NCBI GenBank assembly: GCA_031291295.1
Contig: JARLJI010000007.1
Location: 1 to 56,750 of the forward strand
From: Rhodoferax sp.
Lineage (GTDB): Bacteria; Pseudomonadota; Gammaproteobacteria; Burkholderiales; Burkholderiaceae_C
Reading direction: 5' to 3'
DNA: 56,750 bases
Shown here: in pieces, positions 7,842 to 16,851 of the stretch
Layout of the letters: every line of letters begins with the position of its first letter
Numbering within the stretch: the first letter of the stretch is position 1
Position numbers and translations under genes: made by a program
Notes under the pieces: model-generated
Seen by the model: only the letters and a program-made list of their open reading frames with translations
What the model was told of the DNA's origin: nothing
The model's database searches: none

Positions 7842-9227
7842 ATGACCACTTCAATTTACGCCCAGCGCCGCGCCCGCGTAGCCGCCCAACTCGGTCCCGG
7901 CGGCATCGCCATCGTGCCGACCGCGCCCGAGCGCCAGCGCAACCGCGACAACGATTTTTTATACCGCTTCGACAGCTACTTCCATTACCTGAGCGGCTTC
8001 ACCGAGCCGAACGCCTGGCTGGTCATCACCGATGACGGCCGCACCACGCTGTTTTGCGCGCCGAAGGACCTGGAGCGCGAAATCTGGGACGGCTACCGGC
8101 TCGGCCCGGCCGCAGCCCCCGCCGTGCTGGGTGTGGACGCTGCGTTTTCGGTAGCAGAGCTGGATGCGCAATTGCCCAGGCTGCTGGAAAACCGCAGCAC
8201 CGTGTGGTACCCGTTCGCCACGCACCCGGGGCTGGGGTCGCGCATCGACGGCTGGCTGAACAGCGTGCGCGCGCGTGTGCGCTACGGCGCGCTGTGCCCC
8301 GCGGAGCAGCGCGACCTGTGCGGCATCGTGGACGAAATGCGGCTGGTGAAGGACGCGCACGAATTGGCGACCATGCGCCGCGCGGGGGAAATCAGCGCGG
8401 GCGCGCACATCCGCGCGATGCAGCTGTCCGCCCGCATGCTGCGCGAGGGCCAGCAGGTGCGCGAGTACCACCTTGATGCCGAGCTGCTGCACGAGTTCCG
8501 GCGCCACGGCTCGCAGAGCGTGGCCTACGGCTCGATCGTGGCGGCCGGCGCCAATGCCTGCGTGCTGCATTACCGCGCCGATGCCGCGCCGGTACGTGCG
8601 GGCGATCTGGTGCTGATCGACGCCGGCTGCGAGCTCGACGGCTACGCCAGTGACATCACGCGCACCTTTCCGGCCAACGGCACCTTCAGCGGGCCGCAGC
8701 GCGCGCTGTACGAACTGGTGACGGCGAGCCAGGAGGCCGGCGCGGCTGCGACCAAGCCGGGCGCGCGCTTCAACGACCCGCACGAAGCCGCCGTGAAGGT
8801 GCTGGCGCAGGGCATGCTCGATGTGGGCCTGCTGGATGCCAACAAGGTCGGCAGCGTGGACGACGTGATCGAGAAGCGCGCCTACTTCCCGTTCTACATG
8901 CACCGCACCAGCCACTGGCTGGGCATGGACGTGCACGACTGCGGCAGCTACGTGGAGCCCGGCGAGGTGGGACAGACCAGCGAGCGCCGGGATCCGCTGT
9001 CGGGCGAGGTGATCGTGAACCGCCCGAGCCGCATCCTGCAGCCCGGCATGGTGCTGACGCTGGAGCCCGGCATCTACGTGCGCCCGGGCGAGGGCGTGCC
9101 CGAGCAATTCCACAACATCGGCATCCGCATCGAGGACGACGCGGTCGTCACGGCCAGCGGCTGCGAGCTGATCAGCCGCGGCGTGCCGGTGAAGGCGGAC
9201 GAGATCGAGGCGCTGATGCGGGCCTGA
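7842..9227 (+). CDS. pepP: Xaa-Pro aminopeptidase P
   Basis: The 461-residue enzyme removes N-terminal residues that precede proline. It has an N-terminal creatinase/prolidase-type domain (FLYRFDSYFHYLSGFTEP) and a C-terminal pita-bread metallopeptidase domain whose di-metal ligands are visible in VLIDAGCELDGYASDITRTF (Asp, Asp), HWLGMDVHD (His), LTLEPGIYV (Glu) and IGIRIEDDAVV (Glu). The ATG at 7842 follows murU by 7 bases, which indicates cotranscription; longer in-frame starts would run inside murU and are rejected. Confidence 0.93.
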   Translation: MTTSIYAQRRARVAAQLGPGGIAIVPTAPERQRNRDNDFLYRFDSYFHYLSGFTEPNAWLVITDDGRTTLFCAPKDLEREIWDGYRLGPAAAPAVLGVDAAFSVAELDAQLPRLLENRSTVWYPFATHPGLGSRIDGWLNSVRARVRYGALCPAEQRDLCGIVDEMRLVKDAHELATMRRAGEISAGAHIRAMQLSARMLREGQQVREYHLDAELLHEFRRHGSQSVAYGSIVAAGANACVLHYRADAAPVRAGDLVLIDAGCELDGYASDITRTFPANGTFSGPQRALYELVTASQEAGAAATKPGARFNDPHEAAVKVLAQGMLDVGLLDANKVGSVDDVIEKRAYFPFYMHRTSHWLGMDVHDCGSYVEPGEVGQTSERRDPLSGEVIVNRPSRILQPGMVLTLEPGIYVRPGEGVPEQFHNIGIRIEDDAVVTASGCELISRGVPVKADEIEALMRA

Positions 9228-9283
9228 ATCCGGCATCCCGCGCACGTGCTGTGGCCCGTGGCCGGCGCCCGGCGGCGGGCCAT

Positions 9284-9541
9284 TCAGCCGCGGTCATAGA
9301 ACAGCCCGGCGCATAGTGCGAGGCCAATCAGGTAGAGCAGCCAGGTCTGCGAAATCGCGTAGGGATAAAACATCAACACCACGCCGAGCCACTTGGTGGT
9401 GGGGCGCTCCTTTTTCTTGCCCAGGCGCCAGGCCACGAGGCCGACGAGGCCGAAGACGATGGAGCCAAACAGGTAGCCAGGACCGGGCAGCGTAAAGCCG
9501 AGCGACTGCAAGGCGGACAGATTGTTCGACAGGTTGTTCAT
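9284..9541 (-). CDS. Small hypothetical membrane protein
   Basis: The 85-residue protein has three hydrophobic segments (YLFGSIVFGLVGLVAWRL, WLGVVLMFYPYAI and LLYLIGLALCAGLFY) separated by a basic loop GKKKERPTTK. I do not recognise a named family, but the regular layout of membrane segments and the isolated position facing pepP support a real gene. No function can be inferred. It is divergent from the rubrerythrin gene, with about 175 bases between the starts. Confidence 0.7.
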   Translation of the reverse strand: MNNLSNNLSALQSLGFTLPGPGYLFGSIVFGLVGLVAWRLGKKKERPTTKWLGVVLMFYPYAISQTWLLYLIGLALCAGLFYDRG

Positions 9542-9665
9542 GCGCGCCTATTCTCGCGGGTTGCCTGAGGCGGCACGGAGGGGACGCCCGGGCAATAGTC
9601 GCTATCAATCGATTAGAAAAAGCCAATTGGCCATATAAATTGATAATCTCTACCATACGTCATGT

Positions 9666-9688
9666 GTTGATTGATTTCCGCAATCAAC
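9666..9688. promoter_or_regulatory. Inverted repeat upstream of rubrerythrin
   Basis: GTTGATT (9666-9672) and AATCAAC (9682-9688) form a perfect inverted repeat about 28 bases upstream of the rubrerythrin start. The half-site resembles FNR/CRP-type TTGAT half-sites, but the spacing is too long for a standard FNR box. It is a candidate operator only. Confidence 0.3.
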
Positions 9689-9716
9689 AGCCCCTTAAAC
9701 CGCACAGGAGTTCAGC

Positions 9717-10217
9717 ATGACCGACCCAAAACGCCCCGAAATCAAGACCCTTGCCAACCTGGAGTCCGCCTTTGCCGGCGAATCGATGGCGCACATCAAG
9801 TACCGCTATTTCGCCAAACTGGCGCGCGAAATGGGTGACGAAGATACGGCCCGCACCTTCGAGGAAACCGCCGACCAGGAGGTGATGCACGCCTTCGGCC
9901 ACCTGGACCTGCTCTACCCCAAGGCCAGCATGACGCCCGCGAAGGCGCTACAGATCGCGATCGACGGCGAGACCTACGAATACACCGAGATGTACCCCGG
10001 CTTTCGCCGGACCGCCGAGCTGGAGGGCAACGCCGCTGCCGTGGCCGAGATGACCGAGCAGATCGAGGAGTCGAAAGTGCACGCGGCACAATTCCGGGCG
10101 ACGCTGGAAAAAGCCCAGAAGCGCTTTGCCGCGCTGGCGAAGGTGGAAGAGCGCCACGCCAACCACTACAAGGCCCAGCTGGCCCACGTGATGGCCGCGC
10201 AACCGGCCACCGTGTAA
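9717..10217 (+). CDS. Rubrerythrin (di-iron domain only)
   Basis: Rubrerythrin reduces hydrogen peroxide at a non-haem di-iron site. The 166-residue product carries the ferritin-like four-helix domain with the expected iron ligands in LESAFAGESMAH, ETADQEVMHAFGH, YEYTEMYPGF and VEERHANHY. It lacks the C-terminal rubredoxin domain found in classical rubrerythrin; a separate rubredoxin gene lies 90 bases downstream, followed by a rubredoxin reductase, and these could supply electrons. The start has a clear CAGGAG 7 bases upstream. Confidence 0.92.
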   Translation: MTDPKRPEIKTLANLESAFAGESMAHIKYRYFAKLAREMGDEDTARTFEETADQEVMHAFGHLDLLYPKASMTPAKALQIAIDGETYEYTEMYPGFRRTAELEGNAAAVAEMTEQIEESKVHAAQFRATLEKAQKRFAALAKVEERHANHYKAQLAHVMAAQPATV

Positions 10218-10307
10218 GCACCGCGCCACGCGCGACCTTCAAGAACCTGGGCACATGGTGTGCCGCAAGTTCATCCAATACCCGAACACACTTGATCTGG
10301 AGAACCC

Positions 10308-10484
10308 ATGAGCAACCCCACCAAAACCTATCTCTGCATCGTTTGCGGCTTTGTTTATGACGAAGCCACCGGCCGCCCCGAAGACGGCATCGCCGCCGGC
10401 ACGCGCTGGGCCGACGTGCCCGACAGCTGGGCCTGCCCGGACTGCGGCGTGGCCAAGGCCGACTTCGAAATCGTCGAAATCTGA
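10308..10484 (+). CDS. Rubredoxin
   Basis: This 58-residue iron protein has two CxxCG-type knuckles (Cys10-Ile-Val-Cys13 and Cys43-Pro-Asp-Cys46) that bind one iron, and the typical aromatic core (Tyr8, Phe15, Tyr17, Trp41). It transfers one electron at a time. The ATG is preceded by CTGGAGAA. The reductase starts 9 bases after the stop, so the two are almost certainly one operon. The likely acceptor is the rubrerythrin encoded just upstream, by position; an alkane hydroxylase would be the alternative, but none is in the window. Confidence 0.95.
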   Translation: MSNPTKTYLCIVCGFVYDEATGRPEDGIAAGTRWADVPDSWACPDCGVAKADFEIVEI

Positions 10485-10493
10485 AAGGCCGCC

Positions 10494-11663
10494 ATGCAAC
10501 CGGTCATCATCATCGGCGCGGGCCTGGCGGGCTGGACCACGGCGCGCGAACTGCGCAAACTCGACGCCACCTCGCCGGTGCTGCTGATCACGGCCGATAG
10601 CGGCGACTTCTACGCCAAGCCCTCGCTGTCCAACGCGTTCGCGCAGGGCCGCTCGCCGGCGCAACTGGTGAACACGCCGGCCGCCAAAATGGTCGAGACG
10701 CAAAACGTGACGCTGCTCGCGCACACGCGCGTGCAGTCCATCGACCCGGCGCGGCGCGTCGTGACGACCTCGCGTGGCGAATTTGCCTACCGCGACCTGG
10801 TGCTGGCCACCGGCGCGCAGGCGATTCGCGTGCCGCTGGCGGGTGACGCTGCGGGCAGCGTGCTGTCGGTCAACTCGTTGCAAGACTTTTCGGTGTTCCA
10901 CGCCCGGCTGGCGGGCACTGCTAGCTCGCAAAACCATAGCAAACACATCGTCATCATGGGCGCCGGCCTGATCGGCTGCGAGTTCGCTAACGACCTTGTC
11001 GGCGCCGGCTACCAGGTCAGCGTGGTGGACCCGGCCGAGCGGCCGCTGGCGGCGCTGCTGCCCGCGCAGGCCGGCGAGCAATTGCGCACTGCGTTGGCCG
11101 GTCTGGGTGTCACGTGGCACTTCGGCAGCACCGTCCGGGCCGTGGACCATCACACTGACCAGAGCGGCCCCGCGCTTCAGGTTTCATTGTCAAATGGGGC
11201 GAAAGTCCATGCCGATATAGTGCTGAGCGCTATTGGTTTGAGAGCAGACACGGCGCTGGCGCAAGCCGCCGGACTGGCCTGCGAGCGCGGCATCGTGGTG
11301 GATACCGCGCTGCAAACCAGCGCTCCTCACATCTATGCGCTGGGCGATGGCGCGCAGTACGCGTCGGCCGGCGGCCGGACCCTGCCGTTTGTCATGCCCC
11401 TCATGAGCGCGGCCAGGGCGCTGGCCGCCACGCTGGCGGGCCAGCGCACCGAGCTGGCGTTCCCGCTCATGCCGGTGACCATCAAGACGCCCGCGCTGCC
11501 GATCGTCATTGCAGCTCCAGCGCCCAGCGTCGCAGGCCAGTGGGCCAGCGGCGAGCCCGGCCTGTGGCAGTTCAGGGGCGCCGACGAGCGGCAACACGGG
11601 TTTGTGCTGGCTGGCAAACACACCGCGCGGCGCGGGGAACAGAGCAAGCTGGTACAGGCCTGA
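10494..11663 (+). CDS. Rubredoxin-NAD+ reductase (FAD-dependent)
   Basis: The 389-residue flavoprotein passes electrons from NAD(P)H to rubredoxin. It has an N-terminal FAD-binding fold (VIIIGAGLAGWTTARELRK), a mid-protein NAD fold (IVIMGAGLIGCEFANDL) and the second FAD motif HIYALGDGAQY near the C-terminus. A C-terminal domain of about 80 residues (LPIVIAAPAP, then GEPGLWQFRGAD) matches the rubredoxin-binding domain of this group in position. Two places (about 10908-10945 and 11184-11244) show weak similarity to the dispersed repeat, but the frame is intact. Confidence 0.9.
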   Translation: MQPVIIIGAGLAGWTTARELRKLDATSPVLLITADSGDFYAKPSLSNAFAQGRSPAQLVNTPAAKMVETQNVTLLAHTRVQSIDPARRVVTTSRGEFAYRDLVLATGAQAIRVPLAGDAAGSVLSVNSLQDFSVFHARLAGTASSQNHSKHIVIMGAGLIGCEFANDLVGAGYQVSVVDPAERPLAALLPAQAGEQLRTALAGLGVTWHFGSTVRAVDHHTDQSGPALQVSLSNGAKVHADIVLSAIGLRADTALAQAAGLACERGIVVDTALQTSAPHIYALGDGAQYASAGGRTLPFVMPLMSAARALAATLAGQRTELAFPLMPVTIKTPALPIVIAAPAPSVAGQWASGEPGLWQFRGADERQHGFVLAGKHTARRGEQSKLVQA

Positions 11664-11744
11664 AATAGCGCAGCCCAGCGGGTCTTCGTTGGGCGGCCAG
11701 CGCGCGCTAGATCGACGGGATCGCGGCGCTGCTTGCCGCGCCTG

Positions 11745-12740
11745 TCAGCCAGCCGCGCGGGTGTCGAACACGGCCGCCGGCGTTTCGCCGGCCAGGGCCT
11801 GCAGCAAATTGGTGGTGGCCAATTCGGCCATGGCGTGACGCGTCTCGTGCGTGGCCGAGCCGATGTGCGGCAGGGCGGTCACGCGCGGGTGGGTGCGCAG
11901 CGGCGAGTCCAGCGGCAGCGGCTCGGTGGCGAACACGTCGAGCCCGGCCGCGCGCAAGGTGCCATGGTCGAGCGCGTGCAGCAGCGCATCTTCCTGCACG
12001 ATGGCGCCGCGCGAGCCGTTGACAAAAATCGCGCCGGGCTTCATCAGGCTGAATTCGCGCGCCCCCATCAGGCCGCGCGTCTCCTTCGACAGCGGCAGCA
12101 CGGCGGCCACGATGTCGGCGCGCGCCAGCAGTTCGTCCAGTGGCGTGTGGTGGGCCCGGCCGGCGAGGTCGGGCGCCACGGCTGGCAGATCGACCGGGCG
12201 CCGGTTGTGGTACAGCACCGGCATGCCAAAGCCGAGCGCGGCGCGGCGCGCCAGCGCCTGGCCGATGCGGCCGAAGCCCAGGATGCCCAGGGTCTTGCCG
12301 TGCACATCCCAGCCGAACAGCTCTTCGCCGATGTTGCGGCGCCAACGGCCCTCGCGCACGTACAGCGCCAACTCGACCAGACGGCGGCTGCTCGCCATGA
12401 TCAGCGCAAACACCGTGTCGGCCGTGGTTTCCGTCAGCACGCCCGGCGTATGGCACAGCACGATGCCGCGCGCCTGCAGCGCCGCCAGCGCGTAGTTGTC
12501 GACCCCGGCGGAGATGCTGGAGATCACCTCGAGCCGGGGCGCCTGGGCCAGCACCGCCGCATCGATCGGGAAGCTGGAGCCGATCAGCCCCTGCGCAGTG
12601 GGGAGCGCGGCGTGGAAGGCGGCGGCCTGCGCCGGCACGCGCGGATTCGCCACGGTCACATCGTGCAACGCCTGCAGCCGGGCCAACTGGTCGGGCGGCA
12701 GCTCGCGGAACACCAGCACCTGTTTGCGCGATGGGGTCAC
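11745..12740 (-). CDS. kguD: 2-hydroxyacid dehydrogenase, probable 2-ketogluconate-6-phosphate reductase
   Basis: The 331-residue protein is a D-isomer-specific 2-hydroxyacid dehydrogenase. It has the dinucleotide fold LGILGFGRIGQALARR and the catalytic Arg in NGSRGAIV, Glu in ATEPLP and His in LPHIGSAT. It is the last gene of a leftward operon and overlaps the stop of the PfkB kinase by 4 bases. In Pseudomonas, KguD of this family reduces 2-keto-6-phosphogluconate to 6-phosphogluconate after KguK phosphorylation. The PtxS-type operators of this operon make that the best reading, though GhrB-like glyoxylate or 2-ketogluconate reductase activity is an alternative. Confidence 0.72.
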   Translation of the reverse strand: MTPSRKQVLVFRELPPDQLARLQALHDVTVANPRVPAQAAAFHAALPTAQGLIGSSFPIDAAVLAQAPRLEVISSISAGVDNYALAALQARGIVLCHTPGVLTETTADTVFALIMASSRRLVELALYVREGRWRRNIGEELFGWDVHGKTLGILGFGRIGQALARRAALGFGMPVLYHNRRPVDLPAVAPDLAGRAHHTPLDELLARADIVAAVLPLSKETRGLMGAREFSLMKPGAIFVNGSRGAIVQEDALLHALDHGTLRAAGLDVFATEPLPLDSPLRTHPRVTALPHIGSATHETRHAMAELATTNLLQALAGETPAAVFDTRAAG

Positions 12741-13706
12741 AGTCCGGCCGCCTCGAGTTCGGCGCGCGTGGGCAGGCCTTCGGTGTCGCCCAGCACCTGC
12801 ACGGCGCGCGCGCCAATCCAGGCGCCGCGGCGCACCGCCTCGGGCACGCTGCGCCCGGCCAGCAGGGCGCTGATCACGCCCACGGCAAAGCCATCGCCCG
12901 CACCCACGGTGTCCACCACCTCGACGACCGGAAAGCCGGCCACATGGCCGCTGCCCACTGCGTCGTTGATCTCGCCGTCGAAGTAGGCGCCCTCGGCCCC
13001 GAGCTTGACGACCACCAGGCGCGCGCCGGCCTGGCGGTAAAAGCGCGCAACGCCTTCGGGCGTGGTCTCACCGGTCAGGAACCGGCCTTCTTCCAGACCC
13101 GGCAGCACCCAGTCGGCACGCGCCGCCAGGTGGTTGATCCAGTGGCGCATCTGCTCGGGCGAGGACCACAGCGTGGGGCGCAGGTTCGGGTCGAACGAGA
13201 TGCTGCCGCCGGCCGTGCGCATCACGTCCATGCTCTTGCAGGCGGCCTGCAGGCTGCTGGCGGAGAGCGCGGCAAACACGCCGGTGGCATGCAGGTGGCG
13301 CGCCGCGCGCAGCCAGGCTTCATCGACGTCGGCCGGCCCCATGTGGCTGGCCGCGGAGCCGGCGCGGTGGTACTCGACGGGCGGGTCGCTGCCGTCGGTG
13401 ACGCGGCCCTTGAACTGGAAGCCGGTGCGCTGCGCGGCGTCGCACACCACTTTGGCGCAATCGATGCCTTCGCGCTGCAACTCGGCCAGCAGGTAGCGCG
13501 CCATGGAGTCGGCGCCGAGACGACTGGCCCAGCCGACCTTGAGCCCGAGGCGCGCCAGGCCGATGGCCACGTTGGTCTCGGCCCCCGCGGTGCGCTTGTG
13601 AAAGGCCTGGGCCTGCTCCAGCGGGCCGGGCTGGTCGGCCACCAGCAGCAGCATGGCTTCGCCGAAGGTGACGACGTCGTATGGCCGGGTAGCGCTTATG
13701 TCGGCT

Positions 13707-13720
<14 letters not shown>
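12737..13720 (-). CDS. kguK: PfkB-family sugar-acid kinase, probable 2-ketogluconokinase
   Basis: The 327-residue ribokinase-family enzyme has the first PfkB signature (AGAETNVAIGLARLG) and the ATP/catalytic signature DTVGAGDGFAVGVISALL with the catalytic Asp. Sequence alone would suggest 2-dehydro-3-deoxygluconokinase (KdgK). Its place in an operon with a 2-hydroxyacid dehydrogenase and PtxS-type operators favours 2-ketogluconokinase, giving the substrate of the next enzyme. Its start overlaps the end of the ATPase gene by 14 bases, so translation is probably coupled. Confidence 0.7.
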
Positions 13721-14492
<772 letters not shown>

Positions 14493-14512
14493 GGAAATTC
14501 CCCCGGCGCCGC

Positions 14513-15319
14513 TTATTGCATGGCCGGCAGATCGGTCTCCAGCCACTTGCGGTACAGCTTGTTGAGTTCGCCGTTGGCCTTGTTATGCGCGACGAATTCG
14601 TTCACGTTCTTGAGCAGGTCGGCCTGGTCGGGGCGCATGGCAATGCCCATCAGCTGCTGCACCAGCGTGAACTTGTTCTCATAGGTGTTGGCCGGCACGC
14701 GCTTGGCGATCTGCGCGGCCACCGTGACCGAGCAGCCGATGGCATCGACCTGGCCGGACATCAGCGCCTGCATGGCCGAGGCGTCGTCGTCGAAGCGGCG
14801 GATTTCGGTGCCTTCGGGCGCGGCCTTGGTCACGGCCACGTCCTGCGTGCTGGCGCGCGCCACGCCGACGCGCAGGCCCTTGAGGTCGGCCGGCGCCTTG
14901 ATGTTGTCCTTCTTCGGGCCGTACAGCACGATGGTGGCGGCGGCGTAGGGCGCGGAGAACTGGACTTGTTTGGCGCGCTCGGGTGTGATCGCGAGTGAGG
15001 CCACCAGGAGGTCGACCTTGTTGGTCAGCAGGAACGGAATGCGGTTCGGGCCGGTGACCGGCACGAGGTTGAGCTTGACGCCCCAGTCCTTGGCCAGCAA
15101 TTTGGCCACGTCGGCGTCGTAGCCGTCCGGCTGGTTGCTGGCATTCGTGGTGCCGTAGGGCGGGAAGTCGACCAGCATGCCGACGGTGAGTTCCCCTTTT
15201 TTCTTGATGTCAGCCACGCTTTGCGCGCTGGCGGCGGGCACCACCGTGGCCAGCACGGCACCGAGGCTGAGAGCGGCGGCGAGGCTGGTGAAGGCGCGGC
15301 GTTGTGGGGATTGAATCAT
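14513..15319 (-). CDS. Periplasmic solute-binding protein of the ABC importer (family 3)
   Basis: The 268-residue protein has a signal peptide with a hydrophobic core (LAAALSLGAVLATVV) and cleavage near ASAQS. The family-3 pattern follows: LTVGMLVDFPPYG, GYDADVAKLLA, LVPVTGPNRIPFL and VDLLVASLAITPERAKQV. It captures the ligand for the two permeases. The start at 15319 is chosen because GGAGA lies 5 bases upstream and the signal peptide begins there. The ligand cannot be read from sequence; operon context suggests a sugar acid such as 2-ketogluconate rather than an amino acid. Confidence 0.85.
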   Translation of the reverse strand: MIQSPQRRAFTSLAAALSLGAVLATVVPAASAQSVADIKKKGELTVGMLVDFPPYGTTNASNQPDGYDADVAKLLAKDWGVKLNLVPVTGPNRIPFLLTNKVDLLVASLAITPERAKQVQFSAPYAAATIVLYGPKKDNIKAPADLKGLRVGVARASTQDVAVTKAAPEGTEIRRFDDDASAMQALMSGQVDAIGCSVTVAAQIAKRVPANTYENKFTLVQQLMGIAMRPDQADLLKNVNEFVAHNKANGELNKLYRKWLETDLPAMQ

Positions 15320-15383
15320 TGAAGTCTCCATGGATAGTTGGAATGGCAGGGGAATGAAAAATGGCCGGCGGCGATGCCTGCCG

Positions 15384-16037
15384 TCAGCGCGCGAGCGCGG
15401 CCGCCTGGCGCCGCTCCATCCGCGCGGCCAGCAGCGACAGCGGCCAGCACAGCACGAAATAAATGGCCGCGACCACACCGAACACGATGAGCGGCTGGAA
15501 CGTGGCGTTGTTGATGATCTGCCCGGCGCGCGTCACCTCGGTGAAGCCGATGATGGCTGCCAGCGAGGTGCCCTTGATGATCTGCACCATGTAGCCCACG
15601 GTCGGCGCCACGGCGATGCGCGCCGCCTGCGGCAGGATCACGTCGCGCATGCGCGAGGTATAGGACAGGCTCAGCGCTTGCGCCGCCTCCCACTGGCCGC
15701 GTGGAACCGCCTGGATGCAGCCGCGCCAGATCTCGCCCAGAAAGGCGCTGCTGTTGAGGATCAGGGCGGTGCCTGCAGCCAGCCACGGGTTGATGTCGAG
15801 GCCGACCACCGGCGCGCCGAAGAAGATCAGGAACAGCTGCAGCAGCAGCGGCGTGCCCTGGAACAGCTGGATGAAGCCCGTGGACAGCACACGCGCCAGC
15901 CGCGCCTCGGAGGTGCGGCACAGCGCAATCACAAGGCCGCCGATCGCGCCGCCGATGAAGGCGATCAGCGACAGCGCGAGCGTCCATTTGGCCGCTTCAA
16001 GGATGAACAGGAACTCGGGAAAGCCGAAGGTGCGCAT
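15384..16037 (-). CDS. ABC importer permease, HisM/GlnP type (1)
   Basis: The 217-residue inner-membrane protein has about five hydrophobic helices and the EAA loop that docks on the ATPase (EAAQALSLSYTSRMRDVILPQA). The conserved N-terminal part includes FQGTPLLLQLFLIFFG, typical of polar-amino-acid type permeases. It follows the first permease gene by 9 bases and pairs with it as a heterodimeric channel. Confidence 0.88.
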   Translation of the reverse strand: MRTFGFPEFLFILEAAKWTLALSLIAFIGGAIGGLVIALCRTSEARLARVLSTGFIQLFQGTPLLLQLFLIFFGAPVVGLDINPWLAAGTALILNSSAFLGEIWRGCIQAVPRGQWEAAQALSLSYTSRMRDVILPQAARIAVAPTVGYMVQIIKGTSLAAIIGFTEVTRAGQIINNATFQPLIVFGVVAAIYFVLCWPLSLLAARMERRQAAALAR

Positions 16038-16046
16038 GGTGAGGAG

Positions 16047-16751
16047 TTACCGGCGGTCGGGGTAGTTCAGGCCCCACTGGTAGACCAGCTTGAACAGGGC
16101 GGAGAAGGCGAGCGCCAGCAGCAGGTAGATGGCGGCGACCACGATATAGATCTCGAAGCTGCGAAAGGTTTGCGACTGCAGGTTGGCGGCTACCGAGGTC
16201 AGGTCGTCGGCGGAGATGACCGAGACCACGCTCGAGCTGAGCATCAACAGGATGAACTGGCTGCTCAGCGCGGGGTAGATTGCCTTCAGCGCCGGCTTGA
16301 GGATGACGAAGCGGAAGATTTCGTGCCGCTTGAGGTTGAGCGCCAGGCCGGCCTCGATCTGGCCCTTGGGGATGGCCTCGATGCCGGCCCGGATGATCTC
16401 GGTGGCGTAGGCGCCCAGGTTGACAATCATGGCCGTGAGCGCCGCCGTGTGCGCCGACCAGCGCAGCCCGATCGCCGGCAGCGCGAAAAAGAAGAAGAAC
16501 AGCTGCACCAGGAACGGCGTGTTGCGGATCAGCTCGATATAGGCATTGACCCCAAAGCGCACGGGTTTGGGCCCCGAGGTCTTGCCCCAGGCGCACACGA
16601 TCGCCACGGCCAGGCCGCCCAGCATCGCCAGGAAAGACAGCTGGAGCGTGATCCAGGTCCCCCGGAGCAGTAGCGGCCAGGCCGCAAAGACAGCACCGAA
16701 TTGAAATGTGTAGTTCACTGTTTTTGCCGACGGGTTCGGTGGCGGTTCCAT
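16047..16751 (-). CDS. ABC importer permease, HisM/GlnP type (2)
   Basis: This first gene of the leftward operon encodes a 234-residue inner-membrane permease with the IRNTPFLVQLFFFFF motif and the EAA loop (EAGLALNLKRHEIFRFVILKPA). The start at 16751 is chosen because the longer frame from 16784 would place the PtxS-type operator inside the coding sequence. The operator then lies 19 bases upstream of the start, where it would block expression of the whole operon. Confidence 0.85.
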   Translation of the reverse strand: MEPPPNPSAKTVNYTFQFGAVFAAWPLLLRGTWITLQLSFLAMLGGLAVAIVCAWGKTSGPKPVRFGVNAYIELIRNTPFLVQLFFFFFALPAIGLRWSAHTAALTAMIVNLGAYATEIIRAGIEAIPKGQIEAGLALNLKRHEIFRFVILKPALKAIYPALSSQFILLMLSSSVVSVISADDLTSVAANLQSQTFRSFEIYIVVAAIYLLLALAFSALFKLVYQWGLNYPDRR

Positions 16752-16769
16752 GATGCCACGATGCGTCAC

Positions 16770-16783
16770 TGAAACCGGTTTCA
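16770..16783. promoter_or_regulatory. PtxS-type operator upstream of the ABC/kinase/reductase operon
   Basis: TGAAACCGGTTTCA is a perfect 14-base palindrome. It is identical to the operator described for PtxS, the 2-ketogluconate-responsive LacI-family repressor of Pseudomonas. It stands just upstream of the first permease gene. A second, near-identical site precedes the regulator gene. Confidence 0.85.
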
Positions 16784-16851
16784 AAGTTTAATGAGGTGGC
16801 ACGAACCCGGTATTGGGAATTACCCTTACCGAGGCAGCAAGTGGGGAGTTA

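Noticed and set aside
9666..9688. Standard FNR box before rubrerythrin
   Set aside because: Half-sites are present but the spacing (9 bases between 7-base arms) does not fit TTGAT-N4-ATCAA.
16785..16851. Small gene between the regulator and the permease
   Set aside because: Only 67 bases with no ribosome binding site and no open frame of interest.
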